The position numbers and the translations under genes were made by a program. A DNA stretch of 64,000 bases. It comes from Parietichytrium sp. I65-24A. Taxonomy: Eukaryota; Sar; Bigyra; Thraustochytrida; Thraustochytriidae. Every line of letters begins with the position of its first letter. Positions within the stretch are counted from its first letter, which is position 1. Below the pieces are notes generated by a model that did no database searches, was not told the DNA's origin, and worked only from the letters and a program-made list of their open reading frames with translations. The stretch spans positions 186,001 through 250,000 of the forward strand of contig BLSF01000020.1 of assembly GCA_012862575.1 (NCBI GenBank), written 5' to 3'. Shown here in pieces: positions 50,938-63,340 of this stretch.

Positions 50938-51768
50938 TCTTACTTGGCGCCCACCTCCCTCCTTATACAGTTGTGCGCGTGGCGATACGCCTGTTGCCGG
51001 AACACCTCCCTGCCAGTTTCACCGATCCGAAGCCTCTCCAGACTCTTCAGCGGTGACAGCTCGGATGACCTCTCTCATCATGATGATCCCACTCATCCAA
51101 ACATACCCAAACAAAACATACCCAAACTCCCAGCTCTCCGATAGAACCTTAACCTACTGCACACTCCCGCCAGTCATTAGACGTTTTCAATAGGCTCTAT
51201 TGAGCTCGGACAACGACGATCGCGACGATCATTCGTTTGATCGCGAGCAAAACGAGCAACCCCCGTTCCTCGCAAGCGTTCCGCTCCCAGATCCGTGGTT
51301 AACTATCACTCCTTACCGAATCTGCTAGCTGGAGGGTACTGCGCTGCTGTGGCGACCTCCCTCCTCGCGCACCACGTCTCTCGATGCTCTCGTGACTCTC
51401 GAGTCTTCGCTCGACTCAACGTGTCCTCGCGCACCATCCTGTACCCTGTACCCTGGTGCCTGAGTGTCCGTTTACTCGGGCGCTGGCGTACTTGACTCAG
51501 AACTGAGGGGTGCTCGGGGAACGTTCTTCTTTCGACCAACCCTTGCAAAAGCTGACACAATCAGCACTGGTTCCACGGTTTCACCGGGTCGCTGGCGCTT
51601 CCACAGGAACGGCCACTCGGCTTTGCGTCTCATTTTTGTGAGCCTTGCTGCCTTTGCCAGTCCCCAAAACCCTGGAGATAGAGCGGCGCACTTGCCGATC
51701 CGGCGCTCCGCGTCTCCGACCTGTTGCCAACGGCGATCGGCGCTTCCCGCAACTCGGTTGGTTGACTC
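50938..51768. promoter_or_regulatory. 0.83 kb divergent spacer (aldolase and GANP/Sac3)
   Basis: This is the shared upstream region. No credible gene, RNA or tandem repeat is seen. A CCAAACATACCCAAAC-type direct repetition occurs at 51096-51130. Confidence 0.4.
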
Positions 51769-54700
51769 ATGTTTGGCCAGCAAGGCTTCGGCGGGGGATT
51801 CGGTGCGGGGGCGACACCCTCTGGCGGGTTTGGCGCAGGCAGTAACCGGGCACCCAATGGCGGGCGAGGCAACTTTGGAAACGCGACACAGGGAGGGTTT
51901 GGTCGCGGCGCAAGTGCTGGCCAGAATGCAATGAGCGCTCCAAACAACGGGTTTGCAAACCAGAAAAAGCGCGGCCCAAATAATGGGAACCAATCAGGAA
52001 GCGGGTTTGGTCAGGGCGCGGGATTCGCCGGTTCCGCGATCCAGCAAGGGTCAGGGAGAGGCAGTTCTGCAGGAAAGAGAAAGGCCCAGGCCCCTTCGAA
52101 TGGCGCAAACTTCGGCTTTGGTCAAGCCTCCGGTTTCGGGAGTGGGGCTAAAAGCAATCCGGCATTTGGCCAGGGTTTTTCAGGGGGCTCGAGCGGTTTT
52201 GGCCGTGGGACTAAAAGCCAAACGACGGGGTTTGGGCAGGCAGGTAATCACGGCGCTAGTCCTCCATCGTTCGGTCGGGGCGCAGGGGCGATGGGGGCGG
52301 CACAATTCGGTCGTGGCGCTGGCGCGAATGCTGCGGGGTTTGGACAAGGAGCTAAAGCAGAAAATGCTTTTGGTGGTGCTCACTCCCAAAACACTGGCGG
52401 CTTTGGTCGTGGTACTGGTCAAGCTTCAGGTTTTGGGACCGGGGCCAAGCCGTCAGCTGGTGGCTTCGGTAAGGGTGCAAACGCCGCGACCGGATTTGGC
52501 CAGTCTCAGCAGAACTCCGGCGCAACTGGCTTCGGCCGAAAGTCTACGGGCTTTGGAGGGGGAGGAAGTAGTCGCTCCTTGGCGAATAACGGGGGGTTTG
52601 GAAATGGGGCTTTTCAATCTCAAGGGTCGACTAGCAGCAATGGCTTTGGGAATGGGGGCAAACCTGGTAATGGTTCTATTGCTTTTGGTCAAGGAGCAAA
52701 ACCTCACACAACAATGGGCTTTGGTCAGCAAGATCGCTTGGGACAGGTTTCCAATCAGGTGCCGATGAACAATTTCTCTGGAAACGATGGCACTGTTTCA
52801 CGAAAGGCTAAGCCGGGAGGAAAGCGCTCACTGAATGTAGCTGGCCAGCCAGCCCAGAGCAACACCACCGGGTTTGGACAAGGAGCAGGCTCTCGGCGGA
52901 ATCCAAACGCGCGCAATCCTCATTCAGGTCTTAGCGCCGACACAGATGCCATGGTAGATATGGACATGAACTCTCCCAAAGCTGGGCAAGGTGCGAAAGG
53001 CTTGCGAAATAGGGCAGAGTCGAGATTCGGCGAGGGAAGCCATTTCGGAAATCAAGCTGAAAGTACGATCGAAGGAAATAGAGAGCTCTTTGTTCAAATA
53101 TATGGACCTGAGAACAGCTCCGATTCTCTGTACCATTACTTTTCTAACTTTGGCGTGGTTGAGGTAAGTTCGGCTTTGATAGTAAAACTTTACGGTTTGT
53201 ACGCTTACAACGGAACGGTTTTTTAGAATATTTCTGTTAAAGGCTCAAAGGCTTTCATAACCATGGGGGACTCAGCCACTGCCAATGCAGTTCTCAAGCA
53301 GAACAGACATGGGTTTAACGGGACCACATACGTGACCAAGTGGAACAAGCACCCCCGTAGCTTAGGGGACAAACAGATGAGGAAACCCTCCAATTCTCTA
53401 AACCCAAGAGCAAATGCGTGGGAGCCTCAATCTTCCCAACAAGCTGTGAAGCAAGAGCCAGGCCAAACACATGTGACAGGGGAAAGCAGGGCTGAGGAGC
53501 TAAAACGTAAATTGCTGGCTCAGCGATCCTTGAGAGGCTCGCGGATGGAATCCAAGAATCCAATTAGCAGCAAACATTCACAATCTACGGGTGTCAAGCA
53601 AAATTTCTACCGTGCAGAAAGCGAGGGCAATGACGGCGAGGAGGGCGAATTGGAGGAGAAAGACGATGAGGACGATATTGAGGAGGACCAGGAAGAGGAA
53701 GAAGAAGACGAAGAAGAAGGGGAGGACGAAGAAGAGGAAGAGGAAAACGAAGAGGACGAGGACGAGGACGAGGAGGACCAAGCGGATGATGATTACGGTG
53801 AAGAGGATGCAGAGACGGGCAATGGTGCCGTCAAAAGCCACGGTTTTGCTCAAGAGGCTCCGAACTTCGCAACGTCTGCCAAGCCATCTTTCACCTCGTC
53901 ACAAAAACTCTCCGGTGATGGTGACGGCGATGGGGACGGAGACGACGATGAGTACACCGTAGGAATCTGCACGATGATGTGCCCCTTAAGCGAGACAGAA
54001 AAGCGTTACAACGAAAATGCAGTACACCTACTAGAACGGACACACCCAGAAATGCCACACTTGAGGAAGCGTGACGAGCTTACGGTCAAATCTTTAATGA
54101 GGTCTTCGGCAGGCGTGAAACTAAACATTCCAGAACTTGTTCGCACTGAAGAGACTCTTGTTCGCACATTAGACTATCTGTGGAAGGAGATTATCGACAT
54201 TTCCGAAAAGGGTCCCGATCCAAGATTCCGGGATTCGCACTTGTATAAGCAAGGTGACGGGGAAACACCCTCAGTAGCCTTCGTGTTTGCGTTTTTGCAA
54301 GACCGGACACGCTCCATTCGCAAAGATTATGCAATCCAAGGATTTTTGGCAGAGAATGGTCCGCTCTCCGAAGAATGCATCCGAGTATTTGAGGAGTGCG
54401 CGCGGATGCACATAATGGCGGACCATATTCTTTGTGAGAGCACAAAGGCGGAAGGACATGACGAGACCCTCAATCGAATCGAGCTTAGCCGATGCCTTAA
54501 AGCCCTCACTGAACTCTACCAGCGAGCGCGGCGCGCTCTTTCAGGCGATCAAGCAGGCAGTCTTGGGTCAAAACTTCTGCGTAACGAGGCAGAGTTTCAG
54601 GCATACTTTGTGCTTCTTCAGTACCCTCGTTTTCTGACAATATCTGATCACCTGAGAAGTTTGCCCAATCAAGTCAAGTCGTCCCCCTGGATGGAATTTG

Positions 54701-57700
54701 CTATCAAGGTCACAGAGAGCTGCAGAGCATCGAATTTTACCAATTTCTTTGGCATCATGCGCTCGCAGTCAACCCCTTACCTTGTCGGATGCCTGATGCA
54801 TGGGTTGATGCCGTCTATGTGGACGGAGGCACTTTATACCCTTAATTCTTCGGTTGGACGCGGGGATGCTTTTTACACCATGGAAAAGCTTGCGAGCATG
54901 TTTTGCTTCAATTCGGCAAAGCATGCCCGAGAATTTTGCCAATACCTCGGTCTCCCCATCGCAGGCGGAGACACTCTAGAGCTTGGTCGAGTCAAAAGCC
55001 CTTCGGAGCCTGCAAAGTCGTTTCCAAGACGGGTTTCGAAATTGTTGGAGAAAAAACGCTCCACTACCAGCAAGCGAAAAGCGCCTCCCCGTCGCCTAAT
55101 TGTCCAAGGAAAGGATCCGGCGCGCGTTTCGCTTGCAGGAAAAGACTTGCAAGCACGTGGTGCCTCGGCGGAGCCGAGACTAGACCAGCCAAAGTATTTT
55201 TCGAAGTCCATCGCCGCCTCTGCGCCACAGCCCTTGGATCGACAGGTCGAAGGGAGGGATATTGGCACGAAAGGGGATGGGAAGGCGCAGATGCAACCTT
55301 TCCCCTCCGTCTTTAAGGAGACGCAACCCAAAGCAGAGGCGGATCAGGTTCACAGCCAGGTGAGTCTTAAACCGAGCTCTCCCAAAGACCCGCAGGTTCT
55401 TATCAAGTCAAAGTCAATCCGAAGTGCCTTGAAGACCGGCGAAGCTCTTGTGCCAGACGCAAGCCCTCCAGATCGGATGAGCAAAGTAACAACCAGTGCT
55501 AAATCGGAGGGGAATCAACCAATTTTCAGCAGTCCGCCTGCGAGAGAAGGGTCCGTGTTCATGCAATCTACCGCACCCTCTGCCCATCCTGCACAAACCT
55601 TTGCACAGCGTGCTTCAAAACCTCCTTCTCCTCCAACCATGCCTCCTTTCCAGTCAAACTCTACTGGCAGTGAAACTCTGGCATCTCTTTCGGAGAAGAA
55701 CAGTTCGGGATTTGCCAGTAGCATGGCCAGCCGCTCCAACATGACCGCCATCAAGAGTAGTAGACCAGCAACACACGAAGACGTCTCGACGAGTAAAAAG
55801 ACCCAGAGGGTGCCTTCTCCGCCCACTCTATTTCCTCCACCATCTCAGACGGCGAAAAGGCCGCTCACAGATTCAGATTCTGCAAAATCTGCGGAGAAGA
55901 GGAGGCTGCAAAAGGCAGAGGAGAAGAAATTGATCGCGCTCAGAGCAGAGCGCAACCGCGAGGAGAGGGAGACCGCGCGAATGGCAATTGAAGATTCCGA
56001 CTCAAAGAAATCAAACGCTTTGTTTTCCCGTTATCGGCTCCAGCTCAACACGCTCCGAAGAATTTGGTGGCGTCGGTGGCGGGTGCGCACGCAACAACTG
56101 GCGGAGTGTCAGGACCGCCTAAACCAATTTTCCAGCTCTTTGATAGACGTGCTTGGAGAAGGGGCTTACCAGAGCACAAACGTCAAGTCAGAATATCGAG
56201 TGGGCTGGTCAGGCAGGCCGCCTTATGCCAAATGTTCCTGGAGCGGGGAAGGAGGCTCAATCGATGAACGAAGCCAAGAAATTGTTCAGCGAGAGCTGGA
56301 TTCAATTATTGCAATTGGTGATTACCTGCAATTTGTTGATGTTGGCAGTGTCTTCAACAAGGAGCATAGTCCAGCTATGGGAGTGGCAAAATCACCTTAC
56401 CGATTAGGATGGAAGTTGTTCGTGTCGTCCTACTCTGCCTCTGAAGCATTTGAGCTTGGGGCTCCCGTCATGGCACTTAGTGATCACGTTCAGCGCTGCC
56501 TGGAAGGGCCTGGTCATGTGTCGGGGGACGCACAAGAGGAGCAAAAATGTTTGTCACACTTTGTCAGGCCAGCAGATGGCGCACATTTGTATATCACCGA
56601 GAGTGCTCTATTCGGCGCAGCTGCGGGTGCTAACGCCATCATCTTTCCCATACCGCATCCGAAATCCGTTCAAGACCTGAGAGGTTGGTCTACGCTACGT
56701 GGAAAACTCATGAGCTTAGTAGCAAGCGCGGGCAGGAATTTACAATCCCTAGCAGTCTTAATTTCGCCAGTCGAAGGCCAGCAGTCGCCCTTGTTAAATG
56801 CGACGCAGCGACAGACGATTGATGAATGCCTCGACCTGAGCCAATTAGGAGGTCATATCAAGACCGTTGTGATTGACACATCGGCCCCTTCCTCTATAGG
56901 CCTGGCAGAGTTTGGGCTCACGGCCTGCTCCGATTTTGAACAATCAGCCATCCTGGAGTGGTTGATGACTGATAACACGTGCCCATGGTATTCTTCCATG
57001 CAGACTCTTTCCTCCGAGTCTGCATTGACACGCGATTGGTGGAGACTGCTTTCGGCGTCTCCACTTGCGCGGACGGAGCAAGAAGCAATATTTGCCAATG
57101 TCGCCCTCGCCCCTCGCCCTCTTCGGGTATGGTTCTTATCAAAATGCGCAACTTGTTTAGGCGTGTGTGAGAGTGACATTTGGGGAAGGTTTCGGACGGG
57201 CAGACACGAGCGAAACGCAGCAACAAACAGTATCCCAGATTGCATCGCCCCATTTTCTCTTCATTTGGCAATTCAAATGCTCTTACAAACCTCGCGCCCA
57301 ACTCGGGTTCCACACTTTCATCCGGACACCGCCGAGAGTTTCATAGATCGAATGGTTTTGGATGTTCACTGGCAGTACGTGGACTGTCCAAAAGCGATCA
57401 AGCTGCGTCCTTCAACATCGTGGGATATTGCCACTTTAGAGGCAAGAGATTGGACCATGAGATGTGATCAAGCATTTCGCAGACTAGAAGAAGACAAATT
57501 TCTTGGCAATCTTTTTGGTACTGTCGAGATACCGCCCGAATTTCTTCCGTTGGCTGGAGTTCCGCGAGGTGTTGCTTCCGATGACTGGGTGAAGAACATC
57601 CAGGCTGCTCTTGCATGTCTTTCTTTCCAATGGAAAGAAGATTGCCCCACCGTCACATGCTCGGCGCATCCTTTTGTATTGCGATTAGCACACTTCATGA

Positions 57701-58179
57701 GGGCGACAGCAAGAGACTCTGCGGATCTTGATCACTGGGCGGCGAACGTCATCGACCTCATTGGCGAACAAGTATCCGAGGCGATGGACACCTTAAATAT
57801 CACGGAGTGTCGCTATGTCTGGCAAATTGTTCTTCAAGCTTCTTTGAGCAGGCAACTTGCTTGTTTGAGTGACGCCATCTTTTACCGTCCAAAACTTGCT
57901 AAAGATTCTTTGAGTGGTTGGCGAGGACTCTGCACAAGTGACAGACTTGCAAGTGCTCCGGGATTGCGAAGTGAAGGGCAGAACTTAATTGTTGCGTCGG
58001 AGAATGCGACATGTGAAGAAGAGTTTGCCGGGCTTGATGTCACTAATCGCCCAAGGCTTAAGAGAGCAAAGGTAGCCGTCCCCCTTTCTTTTGAGGAGAA
58101 AATGAGAATTGAGCTTGCCTCGGAAATAGAAGAATCTTTGAAGTTCGAAAGCCAGTTGAACCAGTACTGTCAAGTTTGA
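51769..58179 (+). CDS. GANP/SAC3-type mRNA export factor with FG-repeat nucleoporin-like N-terminus (2115 aa)
   Basis: Two exons, 51769-53163 and 53227-58179, with a 63-base intron (GTAAGT...TTTTAG). Residues 1-420 are dense in GFG and FGxG repeats, like a nucleoporin. An RRM-like domain (ELFVQIYGPENSSDSLYHYF, then ENISVKGSKAFITM) spans the intron. An extreme acidic run (about 600-665) follows. The Sac3 domain (about 710-1047) has CTMMCPLSETEKRY, VRTLDYLWKEI, FVFAFLQDRTRSIRKDY and a winged-helix end near FCQYLGLPIAGGD. Ser/Pro-rich linkers and a helical RRLQKAEEKKLIALRAER segment precede a long C-terminal region similar to the MCM3AP tail. The protein should scaffold TREX-2 at nuclear pores for mRNA export. 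FG-RRM-Sac3 order equals animal GANP, so the fusion is ancient or repeatedly kept. Confidence 0.92.
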
Positions 58180-58423
58180 ACCCCTAAGGTTCTTGCAAGT
58201 CCATAACCCGAGCAAAGCATTGCAACGAGAGTCGCAGATTTGCAAAGTGAATGGGCTCAACAAAAAATGAAGAAAAACTAGAATCATTATTTTTATCTCA
58301 GTGTCAGTATTTTGTTTTGCTGATTTTTGTTCTTTAGATATGATCATAAGTAGAGCGGCATTTCCCCCTCATCCCAGCTGCGTGCACTCAGTTTCAAGAA
58401 ACGCAAAATGAAGTGAGGTGGCT
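58180..58423. terminator. 244 bp convergent 3' spacer (GANP and myosin)
   Basis: AT-rich spacer between two converging large genes. It must hold both 3' ends; no gene is seen. Confidence 0.35.
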
Positions 58424-61400
58424 CTACTGCTTTTGAATCTGACAGCCGGGTGCTGTTCCGATGCTGTAGTGCACCTTGACAGATAGATTCATTCGAAGCT
58501 TTTTCTCATCAGACGATCCATTCCCAGTCGAGCTTGGCGAGAGTGGTTGTTCATCCGCACCAACGTTGCGCTGGATGCGCGCCATGCTCGTCATACTTTG
58601 CCATGTTCTCGCAAGAATAGATGCTTTTGCTTGCGGGTTCGCGTTTGGAGCCAGCTGCTGGAGCCCAGGAGTTAGATCACCAACGCCGATAGTTCGCGCA
58701 TTGAAAGGCAACAGTGCAGTGCCAATCACAGCTTTGTCTTTTTTCACTTGAATGATTATACTGGTCGCACTTCCGAGTTGCTCGAGAGGGCTCTGCATGT
58801 TCCACATGGCCCCAAAGCGCAAAACGGCGGTCCCGGTCTCGGTCTTTGTCCAATGCAGAGGCTTGAGAACGACTTGCTCTTCGACGAGGTCTGTGCCTTT
58901 GATGTTCTTCAGTTTTTCCAGCGGAAGGGCCTCCACATTTCCATCCTCTCCAATCTGTCGCTTCTGGTCCGATGCCGGAGATTGGGAACCGCGAGATTGC
59001 TTTTGCTTGTTCTTCACGACAGAGATGGACAAGACAAGGCCACTTTCTTCGAAGGTTTGAATTGGTAGCTCCAGATCATCGAAGAAGAGCGACAAGAACG
59101 TTCCGCCCTTTTTAAAAGCCTGGTTGTTGGACAGGAAGGATTGAACGTTAATTGACTTCCTTGTCGCTGCTCCCCCTTTCTTGCTCGAATTGAGATGCGC
59201 TCCAAGCCTGTCGAATGCAGTTGCAATGTCGAAACGACCTGCTTGCTCAGCATGTTGCTTTGCTGTGAGTCCGCGAAGGTCTTTCCCATGAAGGAGAGAG
59301 AGTACTGACAGCGAACCCTGAAAAGATGCAAGGGCAACGAAGTACAGGGCAAGATCAAGATCAGCCGAGGCAGCTCTGTGAAGAACAGTTTCTTGTCGCT
59401 TGTTGCACTTGCTTAGCACATCCCGAATCATGCTCCAAGATGTAGTCTGAATTCTGCCAAGCGATGGGAGCGCAGTGTTGAACTGCACCCCATTAAGTTC
59501 GCGAAGCGTAGAAACCCACTTCTGGAGGTCCTTTTCATCTTTGCATTTGAAGTGGATTCTACCAGCTTCATTTTTGGCAGTCTGCAACGAGTGTGACTGA
59601 ATCTCAAAGCAATGCTGGAATCTATCACTTACTTTAAGTGTAGTTCCAGACTCAAGCGAGAGCTCAATGACGCATCTAGGTTGCTTATCGCGGGAAGATC
59701 GGAAATAGCTCAACGTGCCGTTGTTCGCGTCGAGTACGACAAGTCTTCGCTGGAAGTGGTTGCCTTTCCTGCTCTTCTGCAAGAATCCGCGCATACCTTT
59801 ACTCTCCGTTTCCACTCCCTCCTCATCTTTCGCTTCCTCCACTGCAGAAGCTGAGATGGAGATTCTCCTCGAAGAGTTTGCTGCGTAAGCATCGAGAAGT
59901 CTGCTGCAAAGCACGATGCCACTGGACTGCTTTGGCTTTGCGGCGAGATGCAGGACCGTGTTTCCCGCCAAATCGACTGCGCCTACTCCAAACTGCCCCT
60001 GAAGTTTTGCGCCTGGAGTCGAGTCATGGAGAATGTATTCAACCACATCGACGTTCCCTGACTCTGCAGCACTGTGCAACAGAGTCCGGCAATCTCTGGC
60101 ATACCAAAGCACGCCCTGTATTGGCCAGTTGAGATCAATGGCCTTGGTGCAGACCTCGTCAAGCTTTTCAAAGTCGCCGGAGAGAGCAGCAGAGTGCACC
60201 TCTTCAATCTGCCTTGCTAGACGCTTCCTGCCCTGCTTTGTGTGCACTGCCAGCTGAATGCGTTGGGCCGCCTTGCGAAGGACTTTAAAGCAGCACCTCT
60301 TTCGGGACAGAAAGCCGCGCGCCACACTTTGCATCTTGGTCGCGCCGTAGCCCTCTAGCGCCTCTTGTGCAATTCTCAACTTCTCTCGCTCAACGCGCAG
60401 TTTCGCGAGGTAGATTCTGACCGCGCACTGGATTTTGAGAGCAGCTCGGTTGCGTTTCTTTTCGATCAAGAACCTTGACCACTTTTGCACGGCTCTGATT
60501 GCGCGGCGCTGTTGATCATATGCTTTGCGATCTCTGAATGCTCGAACAGCAGTCTGCAAAAGATTAGCTGCGTTTCGACGCTTTGCAAATCTACGCTGCT
60601 CCATCTTGCTACGAAGTATAGCCTGTAGCCTTGTTGCCTTCTTCTCTTGGAGTTCCAAGACCGCTCGGTGAAGCACCTCCAGCTGATTGTCCTTTAAAAA
60701 GACTGACGAATGGCCGACTTGCCACATTCCTTCACCGAGAAAGTGTTCGAGAACCCTCTTGAGGGCAGACGACAGATCTTCGCCGTCCTTTCGGCCGCCG
60801 ACCGCGCGAACAAGTGTCTCGAGCTCCATCGCAAAATTTTCAAATCTGATGCGAACAGGGAAGCCGGTCTTGCGAATACGAACTGTCTCTAGCACTCCAA
60901 TGTAACGGAGCTGCTCCAAAACAAGCTCAGCGTTGAATTCCTTTGGCGTCTTTGTGGAGTTGGGCTTGATGCACCGGATGTAATGTGGCGAGGCTTCGTC
61001 CAAGATTTCCATCAGGCGGCCGAGCTGTTGACGAAAGCGGTTACTGACGGTACTTCTTGCAGCAAAGTGGCGAGAAGATGACCCGATTGGCCCGGAGTTG
61101 GACTCTTTCCCTCTGGACAGTTTAGGAGCTCGAACTCTTTGCGAGACGCAATTGCTCTCCGAGAACAAGTTCTCCAATTCAGCTTCTTCTGCGTCGTCGT
61201 CCTCCTCGGCCTTTCCTTCCACATTCTCGTCGTCGAGCGCATCTTCATCAAGCCTACTCGAAGAACGACGGCGAGCGAGTTTGCGGTCAAGCTCACTCAA
61301 CTTTCCGTCCGTTTCGATAGCGTTCGGAACAAAGACGCGCTTGCGATTGTTCTCGTCACGCTCATGATTTTCCGATGTAATTTGCTCCACGTCACCGGCA

Positions 61401-63340
61401 AACAAATTGCGGATAAATGCGTTATCGGACCCGTTCATCATCATAACCAAGTCCGGATTCAGAGACTCCGTGTTCTTCCTTGGAAAGCCTGTCACGTCGT
61501 ACGAGACAAGCCCGGCAAAGTGCTTCACTTGAAACGTGGTTCCAGCAATGCGCGGCTTGATGTAATGGCTATGCTGCTTTGATGTTGCGTGAGCCTTATG
61601 CAGCTTGGCAAGGAGCTGCTCCTCCACCAGTTTGCTGGAGTCTATCTTGTCGGCAGATGCCACACCCATCGCGTGGTAAAGCATGAGTGTCTGCTCGTCG
61701 AGAATGGAGAGAATTCCAAGCTTTGTGTTTCCGATAAGATCAATACAGGGCTGGTTGTCAACGCCAAACTCCTCAATGCTCCACTGTACACCTTCCGCCA
61801 AGTACCGCCCCTGCTCTGCGTCAAACACCTTGGAGTTAAATTGACGTTGAAGGCGCTCATTAGCAAAATTGATGCAAAGCTGTTCCAGCGAGTTTGTTTC
61901 CAAGATCTCAAAGCCGTAAATGTCGAGGATTCCAATCCTCCCAAAAGTTGAGCTGTTAGGCTCGTCACGAGTCTCCTTCTTCGACCTGTTCGCCATGCTG
62001 TAATTGACTTGCATGACGAGCCAATCAAATAGGCGCGAGTAGAGCGCCTTAGAAAGGCTGTTGATCGCCTCCTCGCTCTGTGCCTTACTTAACTCAACCC
62101 ATTGCACGGACGCACGAGCGGAGTTGGTCATAACGAGCCTTCCGCAAAGTGACTTACGAATTGCATCTGCATCGATACCGAGAAGATTGATGATATTTTG
62201 GACCGCTTCTTGCTGCAGGTCCACGAGAGATACCCTCACATTCTGCGCATTGCTTGCTTCGTTCTCGTCATGTTCACCTGACGTCTGCGTAGCACTTTTC
62301 TCGTGCTCTTTGACGTTGATGTTGCCAAGCTCTAGGATAACCCGGAGGGCCTTGCAGACATCCAGTATGGCGTTGTGGTCCAGGCCGACCACTTGAAGGG
62401 ACTCCTTCAATTCCTCCCAAGTGTCCGAGGCAGCTAGTTCGGATGCTGACTCCCCGGAACCAGAGCCTTGCAGGTACCTATACGCGGACGCCTTCTTGAG
62501 CCCGCCGATAGCTTGACGCTCCTCCTCAGAGGCTCCATCGCACATCGCATAGAAGACGTGGTAATTGCTCTCTTTGCTCTGATGCGAGACGAGTCGGGAC
62601 GTCTCGAGAAGAAAGTACGAAATATGTGCTCCACACAGCCGGTCTCCAGCGAACTTGAGTCTGATGTACTTGCCGAAGCGAGAACTGTTGTCATTTCGCA
62701 TGGTTTTGGCATTTCCGAACTGCTCAAGGAGAACATTGGTCTCCACGATGTGATTTTGAATGTGGGCAAAGACTTTCGATGAAGAATCTGACTGAGACTT
62801 GGTCCTGAGCTCGTTCACTTTGCTGAGATACTTGATGATGATCTTCGATGCTTCTGTTTTACCAGCTCCACTCTCCCCGTTAATGATGATCGTTTGCTCG
62901 TCCCGTGGATTCGTTTCCATGCTTTCTAATGCGCGTTGCGCGGTTGTAAAGAGATGGGGTTTCGCCAAGAGCCCTGATTCTGCAACCTTGTCGATGTCGT
63001 AGAGACCTTTCACGGCGGTGTACGGATTGATGCTGATGAGGATGTCTCCAGTGAAGGTGTAGATGTCATCTTTCATATACCTCCTCCGCAGCAAGTCAAG
63101 GAGTGGGGCCTCGTGAATGTTGTTCATGTCCACGATGTTCTCCAAGTCTTGTCCATGCGTTGGGTCAAAACGGTGGACATCCTTCTCTGCAAATGTTTCC
63201 ACCTGACCATCGCCTTCCTCGCTTGCGTTGTAAAAGCTCACAACTCCATTCTCCAAGTCGACTTCGCGAATGTCGCTGAGTCGATAGCACTGATTTTTGT
63301 CCGGCCGCCACGCCTTCCAAAGGTCCGAAGCGCTAAGCAT
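58424..63340 (-). CDS. Myosin heavy chain with IQ motifs and an ankyrin-PH-ankyrin-C2-like tail
   Basis: ATG 63340 is the first in-frame ATG; 1638 residues, no introns. The motor domain (about 60-850) has the P-loop GESGAGKTE at 155-163, switch I NDNSSRFGK, switch II DIYGFE, and the RCIKPN actin-side block. A long insert (about 680-760, acidic) sits in the lower domain. About five or six IQ-like motifs follow at about 890-1045. The tail has ankyrin-like repeats (about 1053-1153; RTLLHSAAESGNVDVVEYIL, NTVLHLAA), a PH domain (about 1177-1287; GFLQKSRKGNHFQRRLVVL ... LQKWVSTL), further ankyrin-like units (ETVLHRAA, LRGLTAKQHAEQAGRFDIA) and a C2-like end (LSLFFDDLELPIQTFEESG ...). A phosphoinositide-binding cargo motor is likely. 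I cannot assign it to a numbered class. Confidence 0.9.
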   Translation of the reverse strand: MLSASDLWKAWRPDKNQCYRLSDIREVDLENGVVSFYNASEEGDGQVETFAEKDVHRFDPTHGQDLENIVDMNNIHEAPLLDLLRRRYMKDDIYTFTGDILISINPYTAVKGLYDIDKVAESGLLAKPHLFTTAQRALESMETNPRDEQTIIINGESGAGKTEASKIIIKYLSKVNELRTKSQSDSSSKVFAHIQNHIVETNVLLEQFGNAKTMRNDNSSRFGKYIRLKFAGDRLCGAHISYFLLETSRLVSHQSKESNYHVFYAMCDGASEEERQAIGGLKKASAYRYLQGSGSGESASELAASDTWEELKESLQVVGLDHNAILDVCKALRVILELGNINVKEHEKSATQTSGEHDENEASNAQNVRVSLVDLQQEAVQNIINLLGIDADAIRKSLCGRLVMTNSARASVQWVELSKAQSEEAINSLSKALYSRLFDWLVMQVNYSMANRSKKETRDEPNSSTFGRIGILDIYGFEILETNSLEQLCINFANERLQRQFNSKVFDAEQGRYLAEGVQWSIEEFGVDNQPCIDLIGNTKLGILSILDEQTLMLYHAMGVASADKIDSSKLVEEQLLAKLHKAHATSKQHSHYIKPRIAGTTFQVKHFAGLVSYDVTGFPRKNTESLNPDLVMMMNGSDNAFIRNLFAGDVEQITSENHERDENNRKRVFVPNAIETDGKLSELDRKLARRRSSSRLDEDALDDENVEGKAEEDDDAEEAELENLFSESNCVSQRVRAPKLSRGKESNSGPIGSSSRHFAARSTVSNRFRQQLGRLMEILDEASPHYIRCIKPNSTKTPKEFNAELVLEQLRYIGVLETVRIRKTGFPVRIRFENFAMELETLVRAVGGRKDGEDLSSALKRVLEHFLGEGMWQVGHSSVFLKDNQLEVLHRAVLELQEKKATRLQAILRSKMEQRRFAKRRNAANLLQTAVRAFRDRKAYDQQRRAIRAVQKWSRFLIEKKRNRAALKIQCAVRIYLAKLRVEREKLRIAQEALEGYGATKMQSVARGFLSRKRCCFKVLRKAAQRIQLAVHTKQGRKRLARQIEEVHSAALSGDFEKLDEVCTKAIDLNWPIQGVLWYARDCRTLLHSAAESGNVDVVEYILHDSTPGAKLQGQFGVGAVDLAGNTVLHLAAKPKQSSGIVLCSRLLDAYAANSSRRISISASAVEEAKDEEGVETESKGMRGFLQKSRKGNHFQRRLVVLDANNGTLSYFRSSRDKQPRCVIELSLESGTTLKVSDRFQHCFEIQSHSLQTAKNEAGRIHFKCKDEKDLQKWVSTLRELNGVQFNTALPSLGRIQTTSWSMIRDVLSKCNKRQETVLHRAASADLDLALYFVALASFQGSLSVLSLLHGKDLRGLTAKQHAEQAGRFDIATAFDRLGAHLNSSKKGGAATRKSINVQSFLSNNQAFKKGGTFLSLFFDDLELPIQTFEESGLVLSISVVKNKQKQSRGSQSPASDQKRQIGEDGNVEALPLEKLKNIKGTDLVEEQVVLKPLHWTKTETGTAVLRFGAMWNMQSPLEQLGSATSIIIQVKKDKAVIGTALLPFNARTIGVGDLTPGLQQLAPNANPQAKASILARTWQSMTSMARIQRNVGADEQPLSPSSTGNGSSDEKKLRMNLSVKVHYSIGTAPGCQIQKQ

